The notes beneath the pieces are model-generated. The model was not told the origin of the DNA. It saw nothing but the letters and a program-made list of their open reading frames with translations, and did not search any database. From Citrus sinensis (Eukaryota; Streptophyta; Magnoliopsida; Sapindales; Rutaceae): a DNA stretch of 64,000 nt. The position numbers and the translations under genes are program-made. Where the stretch lies: assembly GCF_022201045.2 (NCBI RefSeq), contig NC_068557.1, positions 23,289,501-23,353,500 of the forward strand, written 5' to 3'. Below, piece after piece: positions 44,099-55,645 of this stretch (position 1 is its first letter; every line of letters begins with the position of its first letter).

Positions 44099-47000
44099 GA
44101 TTTTTAGTGTAAAGCCGTGGTTTTTGAAATCTTTATTTATGCCCAATAAACGAGACCTGTGACAACATTTAAAGAATAACTAGCAACCGTGTATTTTACA
44201 AAATTTGCTAACAAGCAAGCTCCTTATTCATTCTATATCTAGGGAAGCCTAACAGCATCAAAAAGATTTCCAACTTCCTGGATAACACAACAGCAATGCT
44301 CTTCAAAATCACACAATCTGTTGTGAGATCAACATGTAATGGTTCTTGTCTCCCTTTATACAAATGAAACTGTTTATTCATCAACACAGTGCTGAGTGCA
44401 GACAATAATCCCAGAGCCTTGCTACAAAATATTTACCACTGATTTGGAAAGGACTTTCTGTAAATTTCATCCTCGCCCATTCTCAGCTGTCTTATTATTG
44501 CATCCCTTGCTCAGGTATTCAGAAGTCTCTGAGTTAACCTATCTCTTGTAGTTACTTTCTTTCGCAGCATGGATGCTAGAGTTTGCTTCTTGTTTCTTGT
44601 TGACGATCTCCTCCCATTTGTATCTTCTGCCTCGTCTCCAGCAGCTGCAGATCTTGAAGTTGAAGCCAACGCAGCATCCCGTAAAACTGCTTCATTGTGT
44701 TCCCGTACTTTTGCAAGTTTTGCTCGATTCAGCAACTGTTTATCAATTTTCCTCTTCCTTGCTTCCTCTTTATCTCTCTCCCTTACATTCTTTATAGCTT
44801 GTTTTGCTAATTGCTCACCTAAATCAGACCCCAAATCTGTTAAGTCTCATCCCTTAAAGAGCTCTTTTCTATCGATGATGTGCTCTGATTGATAGGATTT
44901 CCTTCATCATCTCAGGGAATGATGGGTTCATGAAATGGGCAGACTTCTAAATCCCTTCTCTGACAAAGGCCTCATTTCTTCAAAGGAGCACACCATGGTT
45001 GGATTTCTAATTGCTCTCCTTTGTAAAGAGTTGCCCTAAGGTTCAATTTGTTGGAGAAAAATCAGTTTTTGAATTTTTATAAAAACTTTTAGAATCGTTC
45101 TCATGCAATATATAAGAATTCGTAATTTAGAAATCGTACCTTGAAAATCTAAGAAGATGAACAATCTTTGCTTTTTCCGCTGAAGTGATTTAGGCTCCCA
45201 GATCATGATTCGTCACCACCACTCCTGTTAGATCACAATCCGTCACCAAATAATCTTACAGGCTATAACTCAAGTTTTATCTGCACTTGACGTGTGGGCG
45301 CCTTTATCACCACTAAAGCAACTAGCACGAGAAAATTTTTCTCTCAAAATTAGAGAGAAAAATCTTTTTCTTTGATGTGTATATTGCGGCTCTCCTCTAG
45401 TTTCTTCAGAGAAAATAAGTTTTTTTATATCTCTTTTTAATGAAAACCCTAGCCTCCAAATAATAAAAATCAAAAGTCGCGTTACTTGCTTTTTCTATAG
45501 GGGACCCACCTTGTAAAATAACATAAGACCCCTTACACACAAGCATATTAAATAGAGTTTCCCACTAAATGAAATATTTAGGCTTTTGACCCAAATAGCT
45601 GGTTATCTTGCTTATTAATCCAGTAGTGGTGCAGTCAATTAAATGAGCTAACCCGAGAATTATTTGGGAACATACAATAGTGGCTATAATAATTAGGCTT
45701 GTAATTAAACTAGCCCAATTATTTAATTCCAAATCTACTCCACTAAAAGATTGGAACTGACTTCCATAATTGTATGCTCGAATAATAATTTGTCCCAAGC
45801 CACATTGATTTCTTTACTACATAATCATTTGTACCACATCGTTAATTAAAGCGATATCTCAACTGTCCAATTGATTTAATTACATCTTATTCCTAGATAC
45901 TTACTGGTTTTCTCTAATGATCATTTTCAACATACTAAATATGTTGACTCATTCTAACCAGAGAATTCTATGATCAAGTGCCGAAAACCCATCAAGAGAT
46001 GTGTTGTACAAATTCTGTATTATTAATCTATAACTCCAATATTCATAATTGCTCCCACTAAGATGCCAGGTAATATTGACTACAAGTGTGTGTCGTGCTT
46101 ATTGGTAACTCAAATGGAATAACAATTAAAATAATAAAATTATAACTAACTCAAAATTAAGATTACAGTAAAATCAATGCCTATGAGATTTAATAAGTCT
46201 GACAGTCATTTTAAGGTTAATTAAATCTCATATGTGATCTAGTTCAATGTAGTCAAACTACATCAGTAAATTCATACATGATTAAGACAAATCATTCAAT
46301 GAATTTACTACAGTCTAAACATAAATAGAGCGTCCAACTCTATTTATCAACTGCAAACTTAATTTATTTAATCATAAGATAACTTGTATTTATATCTTTT
46401 TTGAATCTATATAATGATCACATAAATACATATAATATGATTAAACGGACCTTATTCAATATATTTATGTAATTGAAAAATATCTCAAATATTTTATTAA
46501 TTAGAAAATAAATTAATATGCTTTAAAAGAGCACATAATCCCAACACAATTCTGTTATCTTCTCCGCTGGAATAACTGCCTCATAGTCTACCCTACCCCA
46601 GTGATTGTCGAACTCCATGCTCCTTTGATTAACCAAAACATCCATTTTCAAATTATGTGAGAAAGAACCACATTCAATCACTGGAGCTTCTGCTAGAAGC
46701 TTACTTCTAAGCAATATTGAATCAATTTTACCACCTTCATTATCCAGAGACTCAATCCCATAAGACTTCTTATTGCGGCCTTTGGAAGCCTTATCTATGA
46801 CCTCACTGGGGGCCAATACCATGGACAAATTACTATTGTGCTTACTAGATGCATTCAAACTCCCACTCTCACTAGACCCAATCTTACCCTCTTCCCAAAA
46901 ATCTTCCTCTAATTCATCTTCTATGAGAGGTTTCACATTGTTTATAAGAACACAACCAGAGTCTTCACATTTCTTCTTCACCAATTGGAGGCGATTTTGA

Positions 47001-48123
47001 ATATCAATGAACTCCTTCAGCATTTTATCTCTAGACCTATTGTCTGACACTTCCACCCTAATAAGAACAAAAATCCATTCTTGGACCAAAACCAAATGCT
47101 TTGTTACTAGAAGTTGTACAACTCCCTCAGTGCATCAAAACCTACTTTATTATGTTCATCCTCGTGAATCTTTTCCCCTTCTTTCAATGAATCAAGGCGA
47201 ACCTGCCTCAATTCAGAAGAACGGAACTCCTCAAACTCTTCATCATCCAAGGGATCAAGCAGCATAATTTCTTCCTTGGCACAAATGATGTCTAAACGCT
47301 CTCCAATCTCATCTATTGTCGACTTTATTTCTTCCTTATCGAAGAAAGATTCTGCCTCAGCATTTAAAACTTGCTTCGTAAAATCTCTTTCGTCTTCATC
47401 TCTCTTTCCCGTCTCTCCTGCTGAATCCGAGCTGCATTTGCTTGTAAATTAGGAAACTGGAGCCTGAGAGTATTTTTAAGGTAGTCAAAGCCTAATCTAA
47501 TTTGTCTATAGTGAACCCCAAAAGAAGCATTCCATTTCTCCAATAATTCAAAAGCCTTTAATCGTAAAATAGATGCAACAGATACTTAAACTTCTTCTGA
47601 ATCCGATACTTAAACTCAATAACTGATCCATTTTCTCAACAAGAATGGTCACGTTTCATAAGGTCCATGAGGGTTTGAGCGGCGAGTCGGAGCTCCGAAT
47701 CCGAATATCGAACCACCGATTTAATGGCCTTGAGAAGACGTGGGTCCACCTCTCGTTCCGTGTCGCCTTGTCTGTCAAGGCCCTCACCTTCCCTCCCTCC
47801 TCTTCCATTTTCGCTTGCAAATCAGTCCAACACGAACACGATATATTAATTTTAATTTCAAAATCCAAATCCCTGAGATTAGGTCAATGCGCGCTACCGC
47901 TGAGTCACGGTGACGGTGTCGATTTGGAATTTTCTTCTTCAAGTTCTAGCCTCCCCATACCATCAATTTACGTAAGAGCCACGATTGAACACGACGTCAA
48001 GAGAATATTCAGCCTAAAAGTATCTTACCCCCTTGTCGATTGATACAACCATACAAACACCGTTCCCTCTATTTCATTATCACTGCTTGAATATTTATTT
48101 GAATGGGCTTCCGCTTCTGCCGA
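44070..48123 (-). pseudogene. UVSSA: Retroposed UVSSA-like pseudogene
   Basis: UVSSA recruits USP7 and TFIIH in transcription-coupled repair. On the minus strand, in order: N-terminus (EEEGGKVRAL, then out of frame EVDPRLLKAIKSVV..LMDLMKRD at about 47830-47640), a deletion in the VHS-like region, the middle (NTLRLQFPNLQANAARIQQ, about 47460; then 47095-46560), a solo-LTR interruption, CQRRDLEVCPFHEPIIP (about 44930), and the C-terminus 44834-44511 (EQLAKQAIKN..TLASMLRKK). No introns, many stops and frameshifts, a minus-strand AATAAA at 44132-44137 and an A-rich tail at 44070-44098. TSD tttggcctg is at 44061-44069 and 48124-48132. These are the marks of LINE-mediated retroposition. Non-coding. 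Confidence 0.88.
45049..46546 (-). mobile_element. Solo LTR (Copia-like) inside the UVSSA pseudogene
   Basis: 1498 bp bounded by tgttgg and ccaaca, with a perfect 5-bp TSD caatt (45044-45048 and 46547-46551). The minus strand starts TGTTGGGATTATGTGC, a form common for plant Copia LTRs. There is no internal domain, so it arose by LTR-LTR recombination. UVSSA-like sequence continues on both sides, dating this insertion after the retroposition. Confidence 0.85.
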
Positions 48124-48300
48124 TTTGGCCTGCTCTGCAATTCGCAACAGCCTAATCTAATTTTTGTCATTGGTTTCGCATACTAGGCAGAATTTACACT
48201 AAGTTACCTTTTTCTTGTATTAGCTTTCTTTATATTCATCGCAACGAGATGGTAAACTCTTAAATCAATTACTTATAAAAAGTGAACAAAAATTTCTAAT
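48124..48300 (+). pseudogene. Displaced 3' end and 3' UTR of phytocyanin copy 4
   Basis: After the right TSD, sequence matching the last codons of copies 1 and 3 (atttttgtcattggtttcgc, then tag at 48184-48186) and their 3' UTR reappears, with a few small insertions just after the TSD. It is the cut-off end of copy 4. Confidence 0.88.
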
Positions 48301-49620
48301 TCTTCTGTTGGCCAAGCATGGAGGAAGATAGGCTTTGTTTCTTCCTCTAAATCTTTGAATTATATTAAAGTTAATAGACAAATTCCCCGCAGACAAAAGA
48401 TACATAATTCTCGTAGCTATATTATATCTTTGTTCTATTAAGTGCGCGGAAAGTTTACATATAAATAAAACTGATTAACATATGCATGGAAAGTTTATAT
48501 GTTAAATGTGGGGTACAATAAGACATATGATGCGTTTGAAATTGAGATTGGGCAGCTGTAACTTAAATGTTACAGCACTAAAGTATTTGGTAAACATTAG
48601 TTATTGTAACTTGTAAGGTAGTTGATATGATTTTTAATTGTATAATTAAAAATCTACTATATTTTTAATAATTTTGTCAAAATTATTATTTAAAATTTAT
48701 ATTTACTACATATTATTAACTTTTATTTGATAGTTACAGTTTTTTTTCTACAACCGTTGTAGTTTAAAAGATAGAGTACCTCAATTCCAAATGGGACCAT
48801 AAGGACATATAAAGTACTTAGAGAAGAAGAATTTATATATTAATTAAACTGATTAATTGAAAACGTTGATTAACATCGAGAAGAAAGTTTTGGATGCTCT
48901 TTCAATTAATATATCCACTTTTGAATAAATATCCTCTTCTAATCTATACTCTCATGAACTTTCATTTATTGGATTCTTGAATAAATAAATAAATAATAAA
49001 ATAAGTATAATTAATCAAATGAGCTCTAGTTTTTGATATATTATTTAAATTTTAAATTCACATCCTCATAATTTATGTAGAATTTAGCACTTCTTTTTAT
49101 TAATTAGAAATATTTGATTCACCTATAAATTTTTCAATGAAAAAACCGCCAATCTTTAAAGTGCTCCAAATAATAATGATGTTTTTAAACCCAAAAAGCT
49201 AATTGAGAAAAAGAAAAAAAAATCTAAGAAAGAAGTATAGAATTGGAAAATTACAAACTCCCTCTCTAAATTTGTTGAGAAACACTTATCTAAACTCAGT
49301 GAAACTGCTACACTTCCCCCTTTTGCTTTCAAAACATGACACTTTCCCCCAATGCTAACTTCCCTCACTATAATCCGTTTACTTCTAGGAAGTAGGAAGA
49401 AGTCTATAATGCCATTGATTCAATTCAAGTAACTTTGAATTTCAAAAAGGTGAAGAAATGGAATGTTTCCAAGCCAACACTTGAACAAAGCTGTATGGGA
49501 GAACCCACCCATAAATGGAAATAAAAATCATATTTTGAAAATAAACCAATTCAATTCAACCGTCTTATTAAAAAATAAATAAAATCAATTCATCTATCAT
49601 CTTTTACGAGGGCTCCGTTT
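48301..49620 (+). repeat. 3' flank of phytocyanin copy 4
   Basis: Related to 7800-8890 and 40130-41110 but more diverged, with an extra stretch at about 48525-48810. No gene is seen. The duplication unit ends near 49620. Confidence 0.7.
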
Positions 49621-50085
49621 CCTATACATTCTTCATCTTCTCATCTTTCGCTCGTTTGCTTCCACTCAACAATCTCAACTCTTCAGGTCCTCTATTTATA
49701 GTTCCAATTCATCCAAACTTCATTGCTTCCCATCTCCAATTAGTTGACCAATGTGTCATTGACCATTCTAGTACTTTCTGACAATCTATAAATAAACTTT
49801 CAACAGTCTACACAATTCATAACTCCCGGGTAGTTTTTGTCGATGAATAGGATTGCTTTGCATTTGTTTATAGATACATGCGGATCAACATTTTTTATTT
49901 AACTGATCGGGATACAGCAACATCATTGCATAGTGAGGGAAAACAAAAGGCCCGGTTTGTTTTTAAGTGGTATGGTCATTTTTCTTTTTTGTTGAATTGG
50001 TTCAAAAGGAGAACCATCGTGACATTAACTTTATCATCTTGCTACATCTGAGTCTACAACAGAAATGGAGATGTTTATTTCTATT
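49621..50085. other. Spacer
   Basis: No gene was recognised. Unique sequence between the array end and the LINE remnant. Confidence 0.35.
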
Positions 50086-50745
50086 ACGTGGTCTAGTTGG
50101 TTTTCCAGAAATACCTTCATCCACAATCAAACCAGAGAGGGTCCTCAATAGGTTATGGTGAGAGCTAAAGGTATTATTGAAAATTATCACTCAGTCCAAT
50201 CCTCTCCTACTTTAACAGAATCCCCTCATTCCTGTTCTCTTTAACCACTGTGGACTCTCCCACCAGCTTCGTGGTTTAAGTTGAACACAGCTGCAGCTTT
50301 AAGTCCTTGTAAAACTCATGCTGATTTGGGTGCTATATGTTGCCAGATATTGTGATGGGAAAGTTATGGCTACAGCAATAAACATTGTTCATTTTTATGG
50401 AGACATTGAGTAGGCAACGGCAGCAGCAAATCTTTTTGGCTTAGAAATGGCAGTGGATTCTTGTCTAACCCCTCTTCTCATTGAATCTGATGCAAAAAAA
50501 TGTTTTAGATTTGGTAAATAGAAATATCAAATAGTAGAGGGGACGTAGGTTGGCTCATTTCAGACATTCACAGGCTTTTAGATTCGGGAAAATTTATTAT
50601 TTCTCATGTCAACAGATCGTGAAACTTAGCTGCTGATAAGCTTGCTAAACTAAACTAGCTAGCCTTGGCTTTCCGGGAAACAAGGATTTGTTTGGAGGAT
50701 CTTCCTTCTGACATTATCTTAATTGGCTTTAATTTTTTTCATGAA
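50086..50745 (+). pseudogene. LINE C-terminal / RNase H-domain remnant
   Basis: Reads in shifting frames as the C-terminal part of a plant L1-type LINE: WFSRNTFIHNQTRE, PPASWFKLNT, DGKVMA, a hydrophobic ATAAANLFGLEMAV, LLIESDAK, LISDIHR and AADKLAKL, matching the RVT_3-type RNase H order. Several stops and frameshifts are present. No poly(A) or TSD was identified, so the borders are approximate. Confidence 0.65.
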
Positions 50746-52740
50746 ATTCTAGTTTCAATATATATACATATAAATAAAATTTACTTTCTTGTGTGTTTAC
50801 TATATTACCCCTTTTATCTTTAACGGAATTGTAACAGAACTTCCAGGGGAGAAAGTATTATGTTTTGAAATAAGAGGGGGTAGTGATTTCCGGCCAAATT
50901 AGATGGGGGAATATGTGATTTTTCCGAATATAAAAATTTATAATTGCGGGTGCTAGTTAGTTTACTTAAACTCAAAATCTCTTGGGGATGTTATAAGGTG
51001 CGAACCTTGGAAGGGAGAGAATTAAGCCATCATCGGAACCCATACCACAACCTAGACTATAAGTCCCCGCTCGAACTGGGAGGCACATATTCTCTCAACA
51101 CTGTAGATTCACCAACAAAGTGTTGGCTCCACTAGTAATTATTACTAATGAAAAATGAAAATTAAAAATTTTATAAGACATGAAATTGTTGCCCAATAAA
51201 TGAATGTCACTTTAACACATGACATGGGTTACATGAAAGTGAAGCTACAGCGTGGCGGGCCAAAGCCCACAATGCTATTTTTTTTCTTTTGAATCTCAGC
51301 AACCATCCGCTTTTATTTTGAAATGAAAAAGATTATTTTCACTAAGTTATTATTTATGATTAGGAGGAATTTAAGTCTCTATAATATTGAGTATACTCAT
51401 GATCTGAACAATGTATTGGCTGTTATAGCGTTAAAAGCATGACGGTTCACCTCAAAATTTTTATTTATATTTTATTTTGGACTCTATATCTTTACCATTT
51501 GAACTTTTGCCCTTACAACAATAAAATTTTAATGTTGACTTAAATCTTAGTATTTTCTTGACTCAGTCTCTCAAAATTTACTACTTTAGGTCTTCGGTTA
51601 CATTCAAGAACACTTCATTGAGAATTCAATTATAGCTTAGTTTCTTTGGGGAGTAATCGTTTTCTTGGATCATATTTCAATTCCACCAATTAAATTTCGA
51701 TTATAAGCTTAATTATATCAAATGTATATATGTAAAAGACACTCTCACTAAGTTCTTGGTATAAGAGAAAACAAACGAACAGAGAAAGAAATCAAAGAAA
51801 ACAGAGTATAAGGATCTAGAGGACTCAAAAAATACGTGATAAATAATGTCAACGAGATTTTGATAATGTTTATAGTTAATTATTTTGAGTAGGAAAAATA
51901 GATTTCCTTTATATTTATAATGTGAACAATCTTTTTATTTGGATGGATCAGAATAGTTTGGTGCACTTAAGAAGATTTTTTTTAAAAATTTTTTCACTTA
52001 TTTAATCATTATGTAAATCCTCTTGAAGTGTCGTATGATTTACTAATGAGAAACCAAAACTTACAATTACTTATGCGTATAATTTTTAAAATAGATATAT
52101 CATATATGCATGAGTTCTATCTTGTGTAATGGCTTCTCAAGATCCTAGAACTTGAACTTAAAATGGACTTGAGAAACTTTGAAGATGTCAATTTGTAGCC
52201 TCAGCCTAGTCTTTCAATAAGCTAGACATCAGTTTAATTTGTTGTGAACAGGATGAGGATAGAGTAAAATTAAACCTGGATGCAGAGCATGGTTGTCGAT
52301 AAAAGGGGCCGATTTAATCATTAAACTAAATGATCTCCGAAAATATAAACTAGAAGAGCCGCCAATTTCTAATTCTAAACTGTGCGTGTATTAACATATA
52401 AATTAGAGAAGATCACTGGATTTTCCGATAAAATATAATAAGTTATAACAGCTAATTGCAGGCCGCTGTCTCTGGCTTTCCGCTGCCTATTTGCTTTAAT
52501 TGTTTTTGTACCATAGCTTTTATTTTCTTTATTGGCAGAGGGTATGATGGCACAGGGACAACACCAAGCAAGCATGTCTCGTTGGCATCATTTTCCATCT
52601 TTTGTAGAACCAATAAAGCAAAGAAATTAAAAGTAGAAAATTGTAAGATTTTCAACAGAACTGCAGCCACTGTTTTCAAAAGCTACAAGACGAGAAAAAA
52701 AAAACAAAAAATGAATTGAAAAAAAAAAAAAAAAGCACTC
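50746..52740. other. AT-rich spacer
   Basis: No gene was recognised. A stretch at about 50940-51140 resembles common plant dispersed repeats (see rejected items). The rest is low-complexity AT-rich sequence leading into the promoter region of the next gene. Confidence 0.35.
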
Positions 52741-52769
52741 TCATCTCATGCTTTGTCGTTCAGTCATAC

Positions 52770-53060
52770 GGAAAGAAGAAAAAGAGAGAGATGGAGAGAG
52801 AAAGAGAGAGGGAGGGAGGGAGAGACAAAAACAAGAATCTGTCTGAGAATCAATAAACAAAGGAAAAGGTTAAAAATAAAGTTAAGTAACAAAATCAAGA
52901 AAAAAAAAAAAAGAGCAGAATGGAATGGTGGGGAATCTTTATTCGACTTTCACTGTATAAATGATCCCACATCGCCACCTCTCTCTCCCCTTTTCATGCT
53001 CTCTTTCTCTTCTTTTTTTTCACCCTTTTTCAGTATTTCTCCCTCTCTCTCACAGCAGTC
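52770..53060 (+). promoter_or_regulatory. GA-rich and CT-rich microsatellites upstream of the 161-residue gene
   Basis: A GAGAGA-rich tract (about 52770-52830) and CTCTCT-rich tracts (about 52979-53055) lie 60-340 bp before the start codon. Such tracts are common in plant core promoters and 5' UTRs and can bind BBR/BPC GAGA-binding factors. Function here is inferred. Confidence 0.45.
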
Positions 53061-53111
53061 ACGAACAAAGGTAGATTTTCTGTTCTTCTGTTGTGCTGGC
53101 ATGAGCTTATT

Positions 53112-54034
53112 ATGAGCATTAATTTCTCCATGGGTATTTCACGTGAGGATGGTTTTGTAAGTACATTCTTTGTTCACCTGCAATCTGCATGCTCCCTCTC
53201 AAATTGAGTACGTTTTTTCAGTTATTTTATTTATTTATTTGGGTTTATTGTGATTTTAATTATAGGATAAGAAAGAAAAGCAAGTTATATTGATCGATGA
53301 GAGGCAGAGCAGGGGTGTTAACGTTATGGAACATGAATTATTGGAGCTGGAATTCTGGCCAGTTGAGCACCCATTGGAGCCGCAAGACGAAGATCGCCCT
53401 GTCAAATGTCCTATGCCCTCTGCCTCTTCTGTTATTAATAATGTAAAGCTTCTTCAATATTCTCTTTTACAAAATTCACGGCAAAACCACCAAAGAAAGG
53501 AGTAAAAAATTGTCTTGGGTTTCTGCAAGCATTATTACTCTGTTCATTTTGTGTTTCTCCTTCCCTTCTTGGCATGCATGCATGAGTCGAATAGCTGTAG
53601 TAGATATTTCCCAATTAAGATGTATGATTTGGGAAAATTTCAGTTGGTTTTTCTTTCCTTAGATTAAATTTAGTACATGTTAACATACACTATTATCATC
53701 AACATTTTCTTGCATGTAATTTCTTCTTACATAATTTCTGGTGCAAACATTTCTCTTTGATAAAAAAAAGGATTCAAGAATGGAAGATCAGGAGAGAATA
53801 GCTGACAGCTTTCGGAAGAGAGCAGAGGTACCCCCAGATTTCAGCAACAGAGAAGGAATCGATGTGAATATCGAGCCTCCGATTCGAGCAGTGCGTAAGA
53901 GGCATCATCACAGTCTCACCAGTGATGATCATAATGCGCAGTTTCTCATGAGAACGCCTCCTCATCCTCCACTTCAAAGCCAGAAAATCACCGTCCTCGA
54001 AATGCTTCAGGATTTTGATAAGTTCGAGTCCTGA
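53112..54034 (+). CDS. Small plant-specific protein of unknown function, three exons
   Basis: Exons 53112-53156, 53266-53442 and 53771-54034, all phase 0 with GT-AG introns, give 161 residues. I do not recognise the family name. Visible features: a basic start, then an acidic EHELLELEFWPVEHPLEPQD segment, a CPMP motif (VKCPMPSASSVINN), a charged region RMEDQERIADSFRKR, a basic VRKRHHH, and a C-terminal VLEMLQDFDKFES motif. No signal peptide, membrane helix or catalytic motif is seen; the acidic and basic patches suggest an interaction protein, possibly nuclear. The start is the ATG following an upstream ATG with an immediate stop. A polyadenylation signal aataaa lies at about 54067. Confidence 0.75.
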
Positions 54035-55645
54035 TATATTTATATACAAATATATAATATACTTGTAATAAAAGCATCCATTCCCATTTTACAGCTTCTG
54101 TTGGACATTCTTTAGAAATTGCTGTACTACTAGCATTTTGGAATTCTTGTTCTGTATTATATCGTCCAATCTTAGTTGTAGCCTCAATTATATATATGTA
54201 TGTGCAAGCTCAAAAGCTGAGCCTTCTGGAGTTCAATCATGGGGAAGTTGCTTATTTGGGGGTTTGAATTGAATGGAAGTAGAAAGAATCCATCATCCAT
54301 GAGATTCGAAATCTAAATCATTAAAATGTTGTAAAAGACAACAAGGTGACGCCCAAAGGCCGGACAGTGAGCTCTGCAGTTTAGAAGATTATTATATTTT
54401 AAGGCAACAGTGCAAATTTAATTTGCTGTAACAATCAACAATAGTTTTTCAATGTGAGCATGGAATGGAATGTTGAAAAGAACGTCAACAATACTTGTTA
54501 TTTATTGGCTTGCCTGTAGATTCCTTTTGACTTAAACCTCGAAACTGAGCCATTTTCAACCTCGATCACATGTTAATATGCAGATAATCAGATGCAAATG
54601 CAAATCTCTCAAACCAAAACTATATGCTTTCAAATGGAAAAAGCATTCCCTCTACATCAAAGGAGGAAAATAAAGAAGGTTAAAGCAATCATTACTTCCT
54701 AAGAAAAGGAGTTCACAATTGCTTAATTGAATTACAAAACTATTAACTAAGAAATAATTTATAAATAGAAATCTGAGCATTCTATAAGTTATCTTACTCC
54801 TCTTAACAGCCACAGCTTATGGCTTTCGGCTGCCTGCATTCCCAATTCCCATCATCAAGTAATCTCAAATCCATGCACTTGGTAAAGTGATATCATTACT
54901 CTTTCTCAAAAGCAGGTTCAATTGAAGCCATGATAAACCAACCAAATTCTGTTCACGAGTGAGAACACGAGATTCAAGTCTTAATTCTGTAATAGATTTT
55001 GCAATAATTTTATCTTCTTAACAGCAAGTAGAACAAAATCACGAGCAAGTCTTTCTCTTCGTACATGTACATTGACACATTTGCCCCCGTCTTAAATATT
55101 CAATGCCTTTTGATGGGAATCAGTCCGCTATGCACCAGGAAACCAAGGGCAAGGAGCCAAATCTAAAGAGAGGAAAATATTATTATTTTAAAAAACACAA
55201 AAACGAAAAAAGTTTTTTTTCTTTTTTTGGTAATGTCTACAGAAAGGAGTAAAAAGGCATGGAGGAAGGAGGAAAGAAAATAGATAAACTTATTAAGAGT
55301 AATGCTAGATGTACATTAATGTTTACAAAAAAAAAAAAAAAAGATTTATTAGATGACGAGATAACTGAGATATGTCAGATAAACAATTGACATCCATACA
55401 AGTTGTCACGTCATTTAATAAAAATCCTCCTGCAGTACTTTAACAAAATCTATGATTTCCTCTGAACACTGAATTTCATACAGTAAGCTTTGACTTCCTT
55501 TTCCCTGGCAAAGCGAAATAAAATGTGAAACTGGGTTCGCACCCTCGTAGTAGTCAGGACATTCATGTATAATTACAGAATCAAAATTAATTTTGTACCT
55601 GTGTGGTTACATTTCCGCATATAGTACAGCATTCTAAATGCTCTG
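54035..55645. other. Intergenic region between convergent genes
   Basis: Contains the 3' UTRs of the 161-residue gene (left) and of the IAR1-type gene (right). No other gene is seen. A short A-run repeat at about 55326-55342 is unremarkable. Confidence 0.4.

Noticed and set aside
44511..44834. Open 107-codon UVSSA C-terminal frame considered as a functional gene
   Set aside because: It is the 3' part of a retrocopy whose upstream coding has stops, frameshifts and an LTR insertion; no promoter is evident.
45270..45798. Short minus-strand open frames within the solo LTR
   Set aside because: No similarity to any known domain and inside a well-bounded LTR.
50940..51140. Possible tRNA-derived SINE with a B-box-like agttcgagc on the minus strand
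   Set aside because: No convincing A box at the right distance, no A-rich tail and no TSD could be found.
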